DNA from: Bacteroidales bacterium
GTDB lineage: Bacteria; Bacteroidota; Bacteroidia; Bacteroidales; UBA932
Direction of reading: 5' to 3'
NCBI GenBank assembly: GCA_017428245.1
Contig: JAFRRF010000034.1
Location: 1 to 64,000 of the forward strand
Length of the DNA stretch: 64,000 nucleotides
Below, piece after piece: positions 35,008-43,409 of this stretch. The notes beneath the pieces are model-generated. The model was not told the origin of the DNA. It made no database searches and was given only the letters and a program-made list of their open reading frames with translations. A program made the translations under genes and the position numbers. Each line of letters begins with the position of its first letter. The first letter of the stretch is position 1.

Positions 35008-36475
35008 TCGTCCACTCGCACCCGTCCTTGGTGTCCTTGATCTGCACGCCGAGCGCCTGAAGTTCGTTCCGGATGCGGTCGCTGGTTGCCCAATCCTTCG
35101 CAGCCTTTGCCTGGCTGCGCTGTTCGACGACCAAGCCGATCAGACCATCGATCAATTCTCCGGAACCCGCTTCGGCAATCTCGTCCTGAAGCCCCAGCAC
35201 ATCCTGCAGTACATCGGAGAAAAGCGCTTCGAGCGTTTCCCTGTCGGCGGCATTGATCTGCTGTGATTTGTCTTTTACGCTGTTGACCAGTCGCACGGCA
35301 TCGAAGAGCACGGAAAGGGCGATCGGGGTGTTGAGGTCGTCGCAAAGTGCCTCATAGGCACGGTCGGTGAGGGAAGCGATTTCGGGATGGGCCGGGGCCT
35401 TCGCATCGACGGGCAGGGCTTTCACATCCCGGGCCGCCTGCATCATCCGGCGATATCCCTTTTCGGCTGCCTGAAGCGCTTCGTTACTGAAATCCAGCGG
35501 ACTGCGATAATGGGCCTGCAGGATGAAGAAGCGGATGGTCATCGGGCTGTACGCCTGGTCAAGCACCTGATTCTTTCCTGTGAACAATTCCTCGAGCGTG
35601 ATGAAATTGCCCAGCGATTTTCCCATCTTCTGGCCTTTGATGGTAATCATGTTGTTGTGCATCCAGTAGTGGACGCCGCCCTGGCCGCGGGAGGCAGTAT
35701 TTTGCGCCAGTTCGCATTCGTGGTGCGGGAACATCAGGTCCATGCCGCCGCCGTGAATGTCGAACACCTCTCCCAAGTACTTTTCGCTCATCGCGGAGCA
35801 CTCCAGGTGCCAGCCGGGGAAGCCTTCGCTCCAGGGTGACGGCCAGTGCATGATATGCTCGGGCGAGGCCTTTTTCCACAGGGCGAAGTCGAGCGGCGAA
35901 CGTTTGTCGTCCTGCCCGTCGAGATTGCGGGTCCCTTCGCGGGTATCCTCGAGGTTGCGGCCCGAAAGAACGCCGTAGTGGTGCTTCTCGTCGTATTTGG
36001 CCACGTCGAAATAGATGGAACCGTTGCTTTCATAGGCATAGCCGGCCTCCAGGATTTTCTTCACCAACGCAATCTGCTCGATGATATGTCCGGAAGCACG
36101 CGGCTCGATGGACGGAGGGAGGACGTTCAGCCGACGCATCGCATCGTGATACCGAAGCGTATAGGTCTGCACGACCTCCATCGGCTCCAGTTGCTCGAGA
36201 CGGGCCTTCTTGGCGATCTTGTCCTCTCCCGTATCGGCATCGTTCTCGAGATGTCCCACGTCAGTGATATTGCGCACATAGCGGACTTTGTAGCCCAATT
36301 TGCGGAAGAGACGGAAAAGCACGTCATAGGTGATGCCCGGGCGGGCGTGGCCCAGATGCGCGTCGCCATAGACCGTCGGTCCGCACACATACATTCCTAC
36401 CATTCCGGGATGCACGGGTTTGAACAACTCTTTCTGATGTGTCAGCGTATTGTATAGATAGAATGCACGGTCCAT
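34997..36475 (-). CDS. cysS: Cysteinyl-tRNA synthetase
   Basis: 492 residues. It charges tRNA-Cys. Class I motifs are visible: the HIGH-like loop G-D-A-H-L-G-H-A near residue 37 with C-G-P-T-V-Y before it (zinc Cys), W-H-L-E-C-S-A-M and H-H-E-C-E for zinc, and the KMSKS-like K-M-G-K-S. The C-terminal DALR and anticodon domains end normally. Alone on its strand, with a TAATTTTG box 25 nt upstream. Confidence 0.97.
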   Translation of the reverse strand: MDRAFYLYNTLTHQKELFKPVHPGMVGMYVCGPTVYGDAHLGHARPGITYDVLFRLFRKLGYKVRYVRNITDVGHLENDADTGEDKIAKKARLEQLEPMEVVQTYTLRYHDAMRRLNVLPPSIEPRASGHIIEQIALVKKILEAGYAYESNGSIYFDVAKYDEKHHYGVLSGRNLEDTREGTRNLDGQDDKRSPLDFALWKKASPEHIMHWPSPWSEGFPGWHLECSAMSEKYLGEVFDIHGGGMDLMFPHHECELAQNTASRGQGGVHYWMHNNMITIKGQKMGKSLGNFITLEELFTGKNQVLDQAYSPMTIRFFILQAHYRSPLDFSNEALQAAEKGYRRMMQAARDVKALPVDAKAPAHPEIASLTDRAYEALCDDLNTPIALSVLFDAVRLVNSVKDKSQQINAADRETLEALFSDVLQDVLGLQDEIAEAGSGELIDGLIGLVVEQRSQAKAAKDWATSDRIRNELQALGVQIKDTKDGCEWTITR

Positions 36476-36500
36476 TGTCCAGCGTTTTTTGTTACAACGG

Positions 36501-36508
36501 CAAAATTA
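36501..36508 (-). promoter_or_regulatory. -7 box (TAATTTTG) for cysS
   Basis: TAnnTTTG match on the minus strand, 25 nt before the cysS ATG; no obvious -33 TTTG. Confidence 0.45.
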
Positions 36509-36516
36509 CGGATTTT

Positions 36517-38562
36517 TTATCTGTTTACAAGTCCCAGTTTCTCCAGTAACGCATCCGGTTCGGGATCCCGGCCACGGAAATTGCGGTAAAGCACGTCCGC
36601 ATCGACACTCCCGCCTCGTGAAAGGAGTTCACGGCGGAACACTTCAGCCGCTTCACGGCTGAAAATGCCTTTTTCGCGGAAGAAAGCGAAGGCATCCGCC
36701 TCCAGCACTTCGGCCCATTTATAGGAATAGTATCCTGCTGCATATCCTCCGGAGAAGATATGGTTGAACGAGGGGGAGAACGCTATACCCGGTATTTGCG
36801 GCAGGACGGACGAAGGGCGCAGCGTCTCCTGCTCGAAAGCTACCACGTCGGCGGCCGGTCCGGCGGCCGACGTGTGCCAGGCCATATCGACCAGACCGAA
36901 CTGGAGCTGCCGGACCTGGGAATAGCCGGCCAGGAAATTCTTCGCCGCCACGATACGGTCGATATACGCCCGCGGAATCACTTCCCCTGTCTGCCAGTGC
37001 CGGGCGAAAGTCTCGAGGAAATCCGGTTCATAGGCCCAGTTTTCCATCAACTGGGAAGGGAGTTCCACGAAATCGCGTACCACATTGGTACCGGTCAGCG
37101 ACTTGTACCGGCCCTCCGCCAGCATTCCGTGGAGGGCGTGACCGAACTCATGGAGGAAGGTCGTCACCTCTCCGAATGTAAGCAGGGACGGAGTGGATCC
37201 GGCCGGTTTGGTGAAATTGGTCACGATAGAGACCTGGGGGCGCCGCTCCACGCCGTTACGGACCTCCAGTTCCCGGAACGAGGTCATCCAGGCCCCGCCG
37301 CGCTTGCTTTCACGCGGGAAGAAATCGAGATACAGCAACGACAGGAAGCGACCCGTCTCATCCGAAACTTCGTAAACCTGTACGTCAGGATGATAGCCCG
37401 GAATGTCGCTCCGTAAATCGAAGCGCAAGCCGTACAGTCGGCCGGCCAAGCCGAAAACCGCTTCACGGACGGCATCGAGGCGGAAATAGGGTTTGAGGAG
37501 TTCCTCATCGAGCGCATAACGTTCTTTCCGGAACTTTTCCGCCCAGTAACTGAAGTCCCAGGGCATCAGTTCACCCACAAATCCATGCCCGGCAGCGTAT
37601 TCTCCGATCTCATCCAATTCCCGCCGGGCAGCCGGAAGCGACGGTTCCATCAGCCGCCCGAGGAAAGACTGTACAGTATCGGGACGCTTCGCCATCCGGT
37701 CTTCCAGCGCATAATCCGCATAAGTCCCGTATCCAAGCAGGCAGGCCTTCTCCGTACGCAAAGTCACGATTTTACGGAGAAGGGCGGTATTGTCGTTTTC
37801 ACCTCCAATGCATTTCTTATTATAAGCCCGCCATATCTTTTCGCGCAGGTCCCGCCGGTCGCTGAATTTCAGGAAAGGGCCGTAACTGGGCTGGTGCAGG
37901 GTGAAAAGCCAGCCCGGCAGGCCGCGGCCGGCCGCCTCGGCGGATGCCATCTCCCGGACATAGTCCGGCAATCCGGACAAGTCGGCCTCTTCGGTCAGGT
38001 GCAGGGTGAAGGCATTGGTATCGGCCAGTACGTGCTGGCCGAACTTCAACGTGGACAGCGAAAGTTCCTCGGATACCTTCGCGAAACGTTCCTTCTTGTC
38101 AGGGGGCAGATTCGCGCCGTGACGGGAGAAGGTTTTCCAGGTCTCTTCCAGTAATTTGGCGGCTTCCGTATCGAGCGCGAATGTCGCACGCCGCTCCCAA
38201 ACGGCCTTGATCCGGGCAAACAGTTTTTCGTCCAGCAGAACGGACATGTTCAGTTGCGTCAACAACGGGGAAACTTCCTCCGCAATCCGGTCCAGCGCGT
38301 CGTCCGTACAGGCTTCGGTCAAGTTGAAAAAAATTCCGGAAATCCGGTCCAAATCCTCTCCGGCCCATTCCAGCGCTTCGATCGTATTGGCGAAAGTGGG
38401 TTCTTCCGGATTGTCCCGGACAGCCTCCACCCCGGCCCGGTTCCGGGCGATGGCCTCCTTGAAGGCGGGAAGATAATCTGATTCTTCAATCCGGTCGAAG
38501 ACCGGGGCGCCGTAAGGCAAGTCCGACGGCACAAGCAGCGGGTTGATTCGCGTCTCTTTCAT
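36517..38562 (-). CDS. M3 family oligopeptidase (Dcp/oligopeptidase A type)
   Basis: 681 residues. Thimet-like zinc peptidases degrade short peptides, often in the cytoplasm. The zinc motif H-E-F-G-H-A-L-H-G lies near residue 464; Y-K-S-L-T-G-T and G-G-Y-A-A-G-Y-Y-S-Y-K-W follow as in PrlC/Dcp. There is no signal peptide, so it is probably cytoplasmic. It begins 3 bp after the stop of the zinc-ribbon gene at 38566, so cotranscription is likely; a TATCTTTG sequence overlaps that stop and may be chance. Confidence 0.95.
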   Translation of the reverse strand: MKETRINPLLVPSDLPYGAPVFDRIEESDYLPAFKEAIARNRAGVEAVRDNPEEPTFANTIEALEWAGEDLDRISGIFFNLTEACTDDALDRIAEEVSPLLTQLNMSVLLDEKLFARIKAVWERRATFALDTEAAKLLEETWKTFSRHGANLPPDKKERFAKVSEELSLSTLKFGQHVLADTNAFTLHLTEEADLSGLPDYVREMASAEAAGRGLPGWLFTLHQPSYGPFLKFSDRRDLREKIWRAYNKKCIGGENDNTALLRKIVTLRTEKACLLGYGTYADYALEDRMAKRPDTVQSFLGRLMEPSLPAARRELDEIGEYAAGHGFVGELMPWDFSYWAEKFRKERYALDEELLKPYFRLDAVREAVFGLAGRLYGLRFDLRSDIPGYHPDVQVYEVSDETGRFLSLLYLDFFPRESKRGGAWMTSFRELEVRNGVERRPQVSIVTNFTKPAGSTPSLLTFGEVTTFLHEFGHALHGMLAEGRYKSLTGTNVVRDFVELPSQLMENWAYEPDFLETFARHWQTGEVIPRAYIDRIVAAKNFLAGYSQVRQLQFGLVDMAWHTSAAGPAADVVAFEQETLRPSSVLPQIPGIAFSPSFNHIFSGGYAAGYYSYKWAEVLEADAFAFFREKGIFSREAAEVFRRELLSRGGSVDADVLYRNFRGRDPEPDALLEKLGLVNR

Positions 38563-38565
38563 ACT

Positions 38566-38946
38566 TCAAAGATACAGATTATTCCGGCAGGCCGTCTCGC
38601 TGATACGGACAATTCCGGAGCGGGATACCGTATAGGCGCAGTTATAGCACCAGTATGTGCGGCGGCCCGGAAAACGGCGCTGGGTTGCCGTATAAATCTG
38701 GAAATTGAAATTTTGGGAAGCCAGTTCCGGAACGCTGATCCGGGCCCGGCCATTCCGCAGATTCTCCGACAGGATCCGCCAGTTGCCCGAGAGGATACGG
38801 TTGACTTCCCTCAGTTCTTTCTCGCGCAGCCTCCGCTGTTCATTGTGATAGTCCGTCCTGCAGTCGTCGCTGCAGAACTTCTGGTCGATGCGCCCGTGAA
38901 GGGGCGCTCCACAACGGAGACAGGTTCGGGACATCTTTTTTTCCAT
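38566..38946 (-). CDS. Small zinc-ribbon hypothetical protein
   Basis: 122-126 residues, not recognised. The N-terminal Cys-x2-Cys...Cys-x3-Cys motif (C-L-R-C-G, then F-C-S-D-D-C-R) is typical of short zinc ribbons. A charged helix follows (about 30-50), and a second Cys pair, C-Y-N-C, is near residue 102. A promoter-like TATCTTTA overlaps the first ATG (38946), so the Met four codons later (38934) is the likelier start. Possible roles are nucleic-acid binding or a small partner protein; neither is shown. An M3 peptidase follows in the same direction. Confidence 0.65.
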   Translation of the reverse strand: MEKKMSRTCLRCGAPLHGRIDQKFCSDDCRTDYHNEQRRLREKELREVNRILSGNWRILSENLRNGRARISVPELASQNFNFQIYTATQRRFPGRRTYWCYNCAYTVSRSGIVRISETACRNNLYL

Positions 38947-38953
38947 AAAGATA
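38946..38953 (-). promoter_or_regulatory. Probable -7 box (TATCTTTA)
   Basis: One mismatch to TAnnTTTG. A T-run about 18 bp upstream could be the -33 element. Its overlap with the ATG at 38946 argues for the start at 38934. Confidence 0.4.
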
Positions 38954-39127
38954 CAGCACGGGAGGCCCGAGAAAAAACTCGGAGATGAGATTTACCGATT
39001 CTCGGGAAATAAGGGGAAAATCCAACTTTCCGCCAGGTCCTTTATCCGTTTATAAACGTTTAGCGGCTGGATACGGCCCGTTCCGTTCACTTTCTTTGCA
39101 GTCACGAACAACCAAACACAAACAACA

Positions 39128-39478
39128 ATGATTGAAACTGAATTTTTGAACAGAGTCGAACTCCGCGGTCGTGTGGGACACGATCCGAAGGTGTTCAGCA
39201 TCGGCGACGCCCAAGTCGCCCGCTTCTCCCTCGCAACGAATGAAGCCTTCCGGGGCAAAAACGGAGAACTCCGGGAAGAAACCACCTGGCACAACATCGC
39301 AGCCTGGGCTGGGAGGAACATCATGGACTTCAAGGAAATCCGGAAGGGGGTCTTCGTAAGCCTGGTCGGACGCCTGCGAAACAACCGCTATACGGCCGGC
39401 GACGGAACGGAGAAAACCGTCATCGAAGTGGTCGCCGGGCGGCTGGAACCTTTCACGCCGGCCGGATCCGGAATCTGA
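39128..39478 (+). CDS. ssb: Single-stranded DNA-binding protein, short form without acidic tail
   Basis: 116 residues: only an OB fold (L-N-R-V-E-L-R-G-R-V-G-H-D-P, F-S-L-A-T-N-E, T-W-H-N-I-A-A-W, V-S-L-V-G-R-L). SSB usually has a flexible linker and an acidic tip ending D-D-x-x-P-F that recruits replication and repair proteins. This one ends F-T-P-A-G-S-G-I, without that tip. It may be a secondary SSB rather than the main replicative one. A near-match -7 box (TTTCTTTG) is about 26 nt upstream. It abuts the convergent hydrolase gene exactly. Confidence 0.92.
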   Translation: MIETEFLNRVELRGRVGHDPKVFSIGDAQVARFSLATNEAFRGKNGELREETTWHNIAAWAGRNIMDFKEIRKGVFVSLVGRLRNNRYTAGDGTEKTVIEVVAGRLEPFTPAGSGI

Positions 39479-40450
39479 TCAGCGTTCCCGCACTGCGTTC
39501 CGTTTCCACTGCTCCCGCAGCCGGACGAAGACCGGATGTTCCCAGTCGAACAGGGAAGGCATATCCTCCCAGGAATGGATTTCCGGTTCAGGCTCGGGTT
39601 CCGGTCCGGAAAGCCGGTCGGGAACATACGGCGGCAATTGAGGGACAAGGTTGATTGCCTTTTCGGGATCCAGTCGGGAATAGGCCGCGTTCATTTTCTC
39701 CTCCGTGTAGGTATAGCCCAGGTTGACGGGACGGCCGATGTCCTGCAGATTGTGGGAAAAAAGCCAGTCATAGAGTTCCGGGAGATAGAACATCCGTGCC
39801 AGCTCGGCGTGGCCGCATGCCGGTTGGTCGTAAATCAGCCGGGTTCCCAATCCGCTGTCGTAGAGCCGTTTCACCAGCGACGCGGAATAAGATACCGCCG
39901 TGACCGTATCCCGAAAACCGTGGATGATCCAAAGCGGGACCTCCGGCAGCCCGGAGAGTGACGAAGCTTCGTATCCGCCGCACATCGCCACCGCCGCAGC
40001 CACTTTTTCCGGATAGGAATGGACCATTTTCAGCGTGCCCCAGCCCCCCATACTCATTCCGATGACATAAAAGCGGTTGGTGTCACAGGGAAATTTCCGG
40101 TTCACATACGATACGATCCGGTCCAGCCGTTCAGCCTGCCAGCCCACGACGTCAGTCTGCGGGGCGATGACAACCGCGTTGAGCTGCAGTCCCCGCTTGA
40201 GAGCGTCGATCGTCCCGTAGCGCATCACCTGGTTCAGATCGGTTCCGCAAAGGCTTTTTCCGTGAAGGAAGAGCACGGTCGGCAACGGCGAGGGCACCGT
40301 GTCCGCTCCGGGAGGGAGATACAACAGGAAATCATATCCCTCCCTGACGGAATCGCGATATGCATAGAGCTGCTGCGCATCCGCCAGCCGCGGGAACGCC
40401 AGCAGGAAGAAAAGGGTCAGGAGCAATATGGACTTCCGTGTCACGAACAT
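39479..40450 (-). CDS. Secreted alpha/beta hydrolase (prolyl-oligopeptidase-like esterase)
   Basis: 323 residues. A signal peptide (F-L-L-A-F-P-R-L-A-D-A-Q, ends about 26) precedes an alpha/beta hydrolase domain with the nucleophile elbow G-M-S-M-G-G-W-G, acid H-G-F-R-D-T-V, and catalytic His in A-C-G-H-A-E-L. The order and the Y-D-F-L-L-Y-L-P-P start suggest a PHB-depolymerase/feruloyl-esterase-like enzyme acting outside the cytoplasm; substrate unknown. A 70-residue tail follows with a run of P-E-P-E-P-E. The box at 40455 is 4 nt before the ATG. Confidence 0.85.
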   Translation of the reverse strand: MFVTRKSILLLTLFFLLAFPRLADAQQLYAYRDSVREGYDFLLYLPPGADTVPSPLPTVLFLHGKSLCGTDLNQVMRYGTIDALKRGLQLNAVVIAPQTDVVGWQAERLDRIVSYVNRKFPCDTNRFYVIGMSMGGWGTLKMVHSYPEKVAAAVAMCGGYEASSLSGLPEVPLWIIHGFRDTVTAVSYSASLVKRLYDSGLGTRLIYDQPACGHAELARMFYLPELYDWLFSHNLQDIGRPVNLGYTYTEEKMNAAYSRLDPEKAINLVPQLPPYVPDRLSGPEPEPEPEIHSWEDMPSLFDWEHPVFVRLREQWKRNAVRER

Positions 40451-40454
40451 GGCG

Positions 40455-40462
40455 CAAAGATA
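40455..40462 (-). promoter_or_regulatory. -7 box (TATCTTTG) for the hydrolase gene
   Basis: An exact box only 4 nt before the ATG at 40450, predicting a leaderless or near-leaderless mRNA. Confidence 0.5.
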
Positions 40463-40473
40463 CGATTAATTTG

Positions 40474-40481
40474 TATCTTTG
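40474..40481 (+). promoter_or_regulatory. -7 box (TATCTTTG) for yqeY-GH3
   Basis: An exact box 22 nt before the ATG at 40504. It forms an inverted repeat with 40455-40462 across 11 bp. Confidence 0.55.
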
Positions 40482-40503
40482 CCTTGTTTAGAAATATCAT
40501 TAT

Positions 40504-40953
40504 ATGGCACTCGAACAACAGATCCAGGAAGACATCAAGGCCGCGATGAAGGCTCACGATGCCGTGGCGATGGCCGCCGTGCGCGCCGTCAAGAATGAAA
40601 TTCTCCTCTTCAAGACCGCCGAAGGCGGATCGAAGGAAGTCACCGACGCCGACGTGCTGAAAATGATCCAGAAACTCATCAAACAGCGCAAGGAGACCGC
40701 TCAGGTCTATGTCGACAACGGCCGGCAGGAACTGGCTGACAACGAACTGGCCGAAGCAGCCGTCATGGAACGCTACCTGCCCAAACAGCTTTCGCCCGAA
40801 GAACTGGAAGCCAAGGTCCGCGAAATCGTAGCCGAAGTCGGCGCCACCTCCATCAAAGACATGGGCAAGGTGATGGGCGTCGCATCCAAGCGTCTGGCCG
40901 GCGTGGCCGACGGACGCGCCATTTCCGCCGCCGTGAAAGCGCTGCTCGGCTGA
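40504..40953 (+). CDS. GatB/YqeY domain-containing protein
   Basis: 149 residues. The YqeY family resembles the tRNA-binding tail of GatB (amidotransferase subunit). The pattern is normal: I-Q-E-D-I-K-A-A-M-K-A-H-D, R-K-E-T-A-Q-V-Y-V-D-N-G-R-Q-E-L, A-V-M-E-R-Y-L-P-K-Q-L-S, M-G-K-V-M-G-V. Function is not established. Stop overlaps the GH3 ATG (TGATG). Confidence 0.94.
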   Translation: MALEQQIQEDIKAAMKAHDAVAMAAVRAVKNEILLFKTAEGGSKEVTDADVLKMIQKLIKQRKETAQVYVDNGRQELADNELAEAAVMERYLPKQLSPEELEAKVREIVAEVGATSIKDMGKVMGVASKRLAGVADGRAISAAVKALLG

Positions 40954-42224
40954 TGAAACGCCCCCTGACCCTCGTCGTCCTGCTGGTTATCCTGTTCGCT
41001 GCCGGATGCCACGACCATTCGGCCGATCTGCGCCACCAAGCCCAGGTCGACGCACTGATGGAGCAACTTTCCATCCGCGAAAAAGTGGCCCAGCTCTTCG
41101 TCATCGAGATCAGCCGCGAACCGAGTGACGCTACCCGCGCTTTGCAGGATTCCCTCATCCGGGACTATGGCGTAGGATGCCTGATCGTCATGCGCGGGCC
41201 AATCGGCCCCTTCATCGAGCGGACCAACGAACTACAGTCCCTGGCGAAATTGCCGCTGCTGGTGGCAACCGACGCCGAGTGGGGCGCTGCCATGCGCTTC
41301 GCGGAGTATCTCCCCTATCCCCGCCAGCGGATCCTCGGCCGGCTCGAAGGGCGTCGGGGCGAACGGCTGCTCTACCAGATGGGCCGCAACGTAGGCCGCG
41401 AACTCCGCGACCTGAACATTTACGTGAACTATACCCCGGTAGCGGACGCCTGCCCCGACCCGTACGACCCTTCCGACGGACAGCGCTCCTTCGGCAGCGA
41501 CCCGCAGATGGTCGGCGATTTCTCCGCCGCCTATATGCATGGCATGCAGGACGAAGGCATCTATGCCTGCGCCAAGCACTATCCCGGCCACGGCGCCACA
41601 ACGGTGGACTCCCATTACGAAATGCCGGTCATCCACTACGACCGCGCCCGGCTTGACAGCGTCGAATTCGCCCCGTTCCGCACCCTCTTCGACGAGGGCG
41701 TCGAAATGGTGATGGTGGCCCATATGAGCATTCCGGTCATCGATTCCACCGGCGTGCCCATGTCGATTTCGGCCCCGTGTATGAAAGACTTGCTGCGCGG
41801 TGAGCACGGCTTCCGCGGCACTGTCATCACCGATGCCGTCGGCATGCAGGGCGTGGCCGCAGGGCGGACACCGCTCGAGGTCAACACGGCCGTCTACCGG
41901 AGCGGCAGCGACATGATCCTGATGCCTGATGACGTGAAACTTTCTATCGACGCCATCGCCGATTCCGTGGAAACCGGCGTCTGGCCGCTCGAAGAGCTCG
42001 ACGAAAAGGTCCGCCGCGTCCTGACACTCAAGGCCCGCGCCGGTTTCTTCGACGAAGGGTTCGATCCGCAGGTGCACGACCTTGACCGCAAGATCGCCGA
42101 GGCCCGGGAGCGCGACTCCACGCTGATGCTCCGTATAGGCAAGGCCTTGCGCCGCTCTTCCAAGCCTGAGATCGAGGCCGTTTTCGGCGACCGTACCCTG
42201 GTCCTGGACAAGGCCGGCCGGTAG
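40953..42224 (+). CDS. Glycoside hydrolase family 3 lipoprotein (NagZ-like)
   Basis: 423 residues. The signal peptide ends at the lipobox A-A-G-C (Cys about 18). The single GH3 barrel has the NagZ-type loop K-H-Y-P-G-H-G-A-T-T-V-D-S-H (catalytic His acid/base) and nucleophile Asp in V-I-T-D-A-V-G-M. That combination without a second GH3 domain points to beta-N-acetylhexosaminidase activity on muropeptides or chitobiose, at the membrane face outside the cytoplasm. It could feed the amino-sugar genes at 58.6-63 kb. Translation is coupled to yqeY. Confidence 0.9.
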   Translation: MKRPLTLVVLLVILFAAGCHDHSADLRHQAQVDALMEQLSIREKVAQLFVIEISREPSDATRALQDSLIRDYGVGCLIVMRGPIGPFIERTNELQSLAKLPLLVATDAEWGAAMRFAEYLPYPRQRILGRLEGRRGERLLYQMGRNVGRELRDLNIYVNYTPVADACPDPYDPSDGQRSFGSDPQMVGDFSAAYMHGMQDEGIYACAKHYPGHGATTVDSHYEMPVIHYDRARLDSVEFAPFRTLFDEGVEMVMVAHMSIPVIDSTGVPMSISAPCMKDLLRGEHGFRGTVITDAVGMQGVAAGRTPLEVNTAVYRSGSDMILMPDDVKLSIDAIADSVETGVWPLEELDEKVRRVLTLKARAGFFDEGFDPQVHDLDRKIAEARERDSTLMLRIGKALRRSSKPEIEAVFGDRTLVLDKAGR

Positions 42225-42286
42225 CGGTGTGGAAATCTTGGGGATATCTATTTCCCGCAGACCTGTTGTCATTACTTGACAATCCT

Positions 42287-42294
42287 TAACTTTG
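42287..42294 (+). promoter_or_regulatory. -7 box (TAACTTTG) for PRTase-permease operon
   Basis: An exact TAnnTTTG with TTGT at 42266-42269 about 18 bp upstream. The predicted start is near 42298, 26 nt before the ATG at 42324, which supports that start. Confidence 0.6.
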
Positions 42295-42323
42295 TATCCC
42301 GGTTTAATCTAATCGGGGTTTCA

Positions 42324-43409
42324 ATGGACACACTTTTAGATGGTTCAAGTCTGCATCCTGCAGGCCTGCCGGGAGGGACGGGCATTTATGAACTGCGCAT
42401 CCCGCGACTGAGCAACCGTTATTTTCTCCTCAGCGGACCCGGCAGCCGCACGTTGGAAGCTTTTCCTGAAATCGTCGGATTTCCTTGCTACACGGCCCTT
42501 CTCGACGAGATGATCGACGCCTTCCGCTACCTTTGTTCCAACGGTTTGGGCAAAGATCTCGACATTTTTACCATCCTGCGCGGAGGGCTCAACTATCCGT
42601 TGGAAGAGGCCGCGTTCCGATGCGGCATAAACGTACGCAACATGCATTTCGTCTCTTGCGAGCGGGTTGCCGAGAACCACGTGATCAAGGGGTTGAGAAT
42701 CAAATACGACAAAATTTACACTACCCGCAACCGTGTGCTGGCCGTCGGCGACATCCTGGCGACCGGCGACACGTTCCACTACTGCTTCGAGCACCTGATG
42801 CGCAAGTTCCTGCAGGAGGGCGGCAGCATCCGCCGCATCATTTTCTTTACGATCGGCGGCACGCGCGCCTTCCGGCTGATGGAAGATCTTTCTGCGAAAC
42901 TCCGCGCCATGTTCGCCGGTTTCGAAGGGATCGACTGCTTTTTCTTTGAAGGTGCCTTCACCGTCTATGAAGACAAGGGGGTGAGTGGCATCAATCACCC
43001 GGATATCGATTTCGGCTGGAAAGACGGCGTGGTGGCGCCCGAGTTCCGCCGATTCATCGTGCAGGAGAATCCCGAAGCCCTGTTCGAAAAATGTATCATC
43101 TACGACGGAGGCGCCCGCCGATATCAGCTCCCCGTCCACTTCGACGAAGTGCTGGAGTATTGGGAAGGCATCCTCGAACGCGCCGACCGCATCGATGTGC
43201 GGGCACTGGTCGAGGAAAAACTCGGTTACGTCGGCCCCCTGCCCTTCGAAGACTGGCTGGCCGTCACACACCTGCAGGGACTTCCCGGGCTGGAAGACCT
43301 CTGGACGGCCGAACAGGCGCTTTTCGAACGCCCGTTCGACCTGAAGGACCTTGCGAAACGCCGCATCGCATCGATCAACAATCTGAAACAGCAATATGAA
43401 AAAGACTGA
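42324..43409 (+). CDS. Phosphoribosyltransferase-like protein of unknown specificity
   Basis: 361 residues. A type I PRTase core is suggested by the loop I-L-R-G-G-L-N-Y-P-L (residues about 87-96) and a PRPP-type motif V-L-A-V-G-D-I-L-A-T-G-D-T-F (about 138-151), followed by a helix. The motif has one acidic residue where most PRTases have two. The C-terminal 150 residues match no domain I know. It overlaps the cytosine-permease gene by 14 bp, so a nucleobase or nucleotide-salvage role is likely but the base is not determined. The start at 42324 fits the promoter; an upstream reading at 42276 covers the promoter. Confidence 0.65.
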   Translation: MDTLLDGSSLHPAGLPGGTGIYELRIPRLSNRYFLLSGPGSRTLEAFPEIVGFPCYTALLDEMIDAFRYLCSNGLGKDLDIFTILRGGLNYPLEEAAFRCGINVRNMHFVSCERVAENHVIKGLRIKYDKIYTTRNRVLAVGDILATGDTFHYCFEHLMRKFLQEGGSIRRIIFFTIGGTRAFRLMEDLSAKLRAMFAGFEGIDCFFFEGAFTVYEDKGVSGINHPDIDFGWKDGVVAPEFRRFIVQENPEALFEKCIIYDGGARRYQLPVHFDEVLEYWEGILERADRIDVRALVEEKLGYVGPLPFEDWLAVTHLQGLPGLEDLWTAEQALFERPFDLKDLAKRRIASINNLKQQYEKD

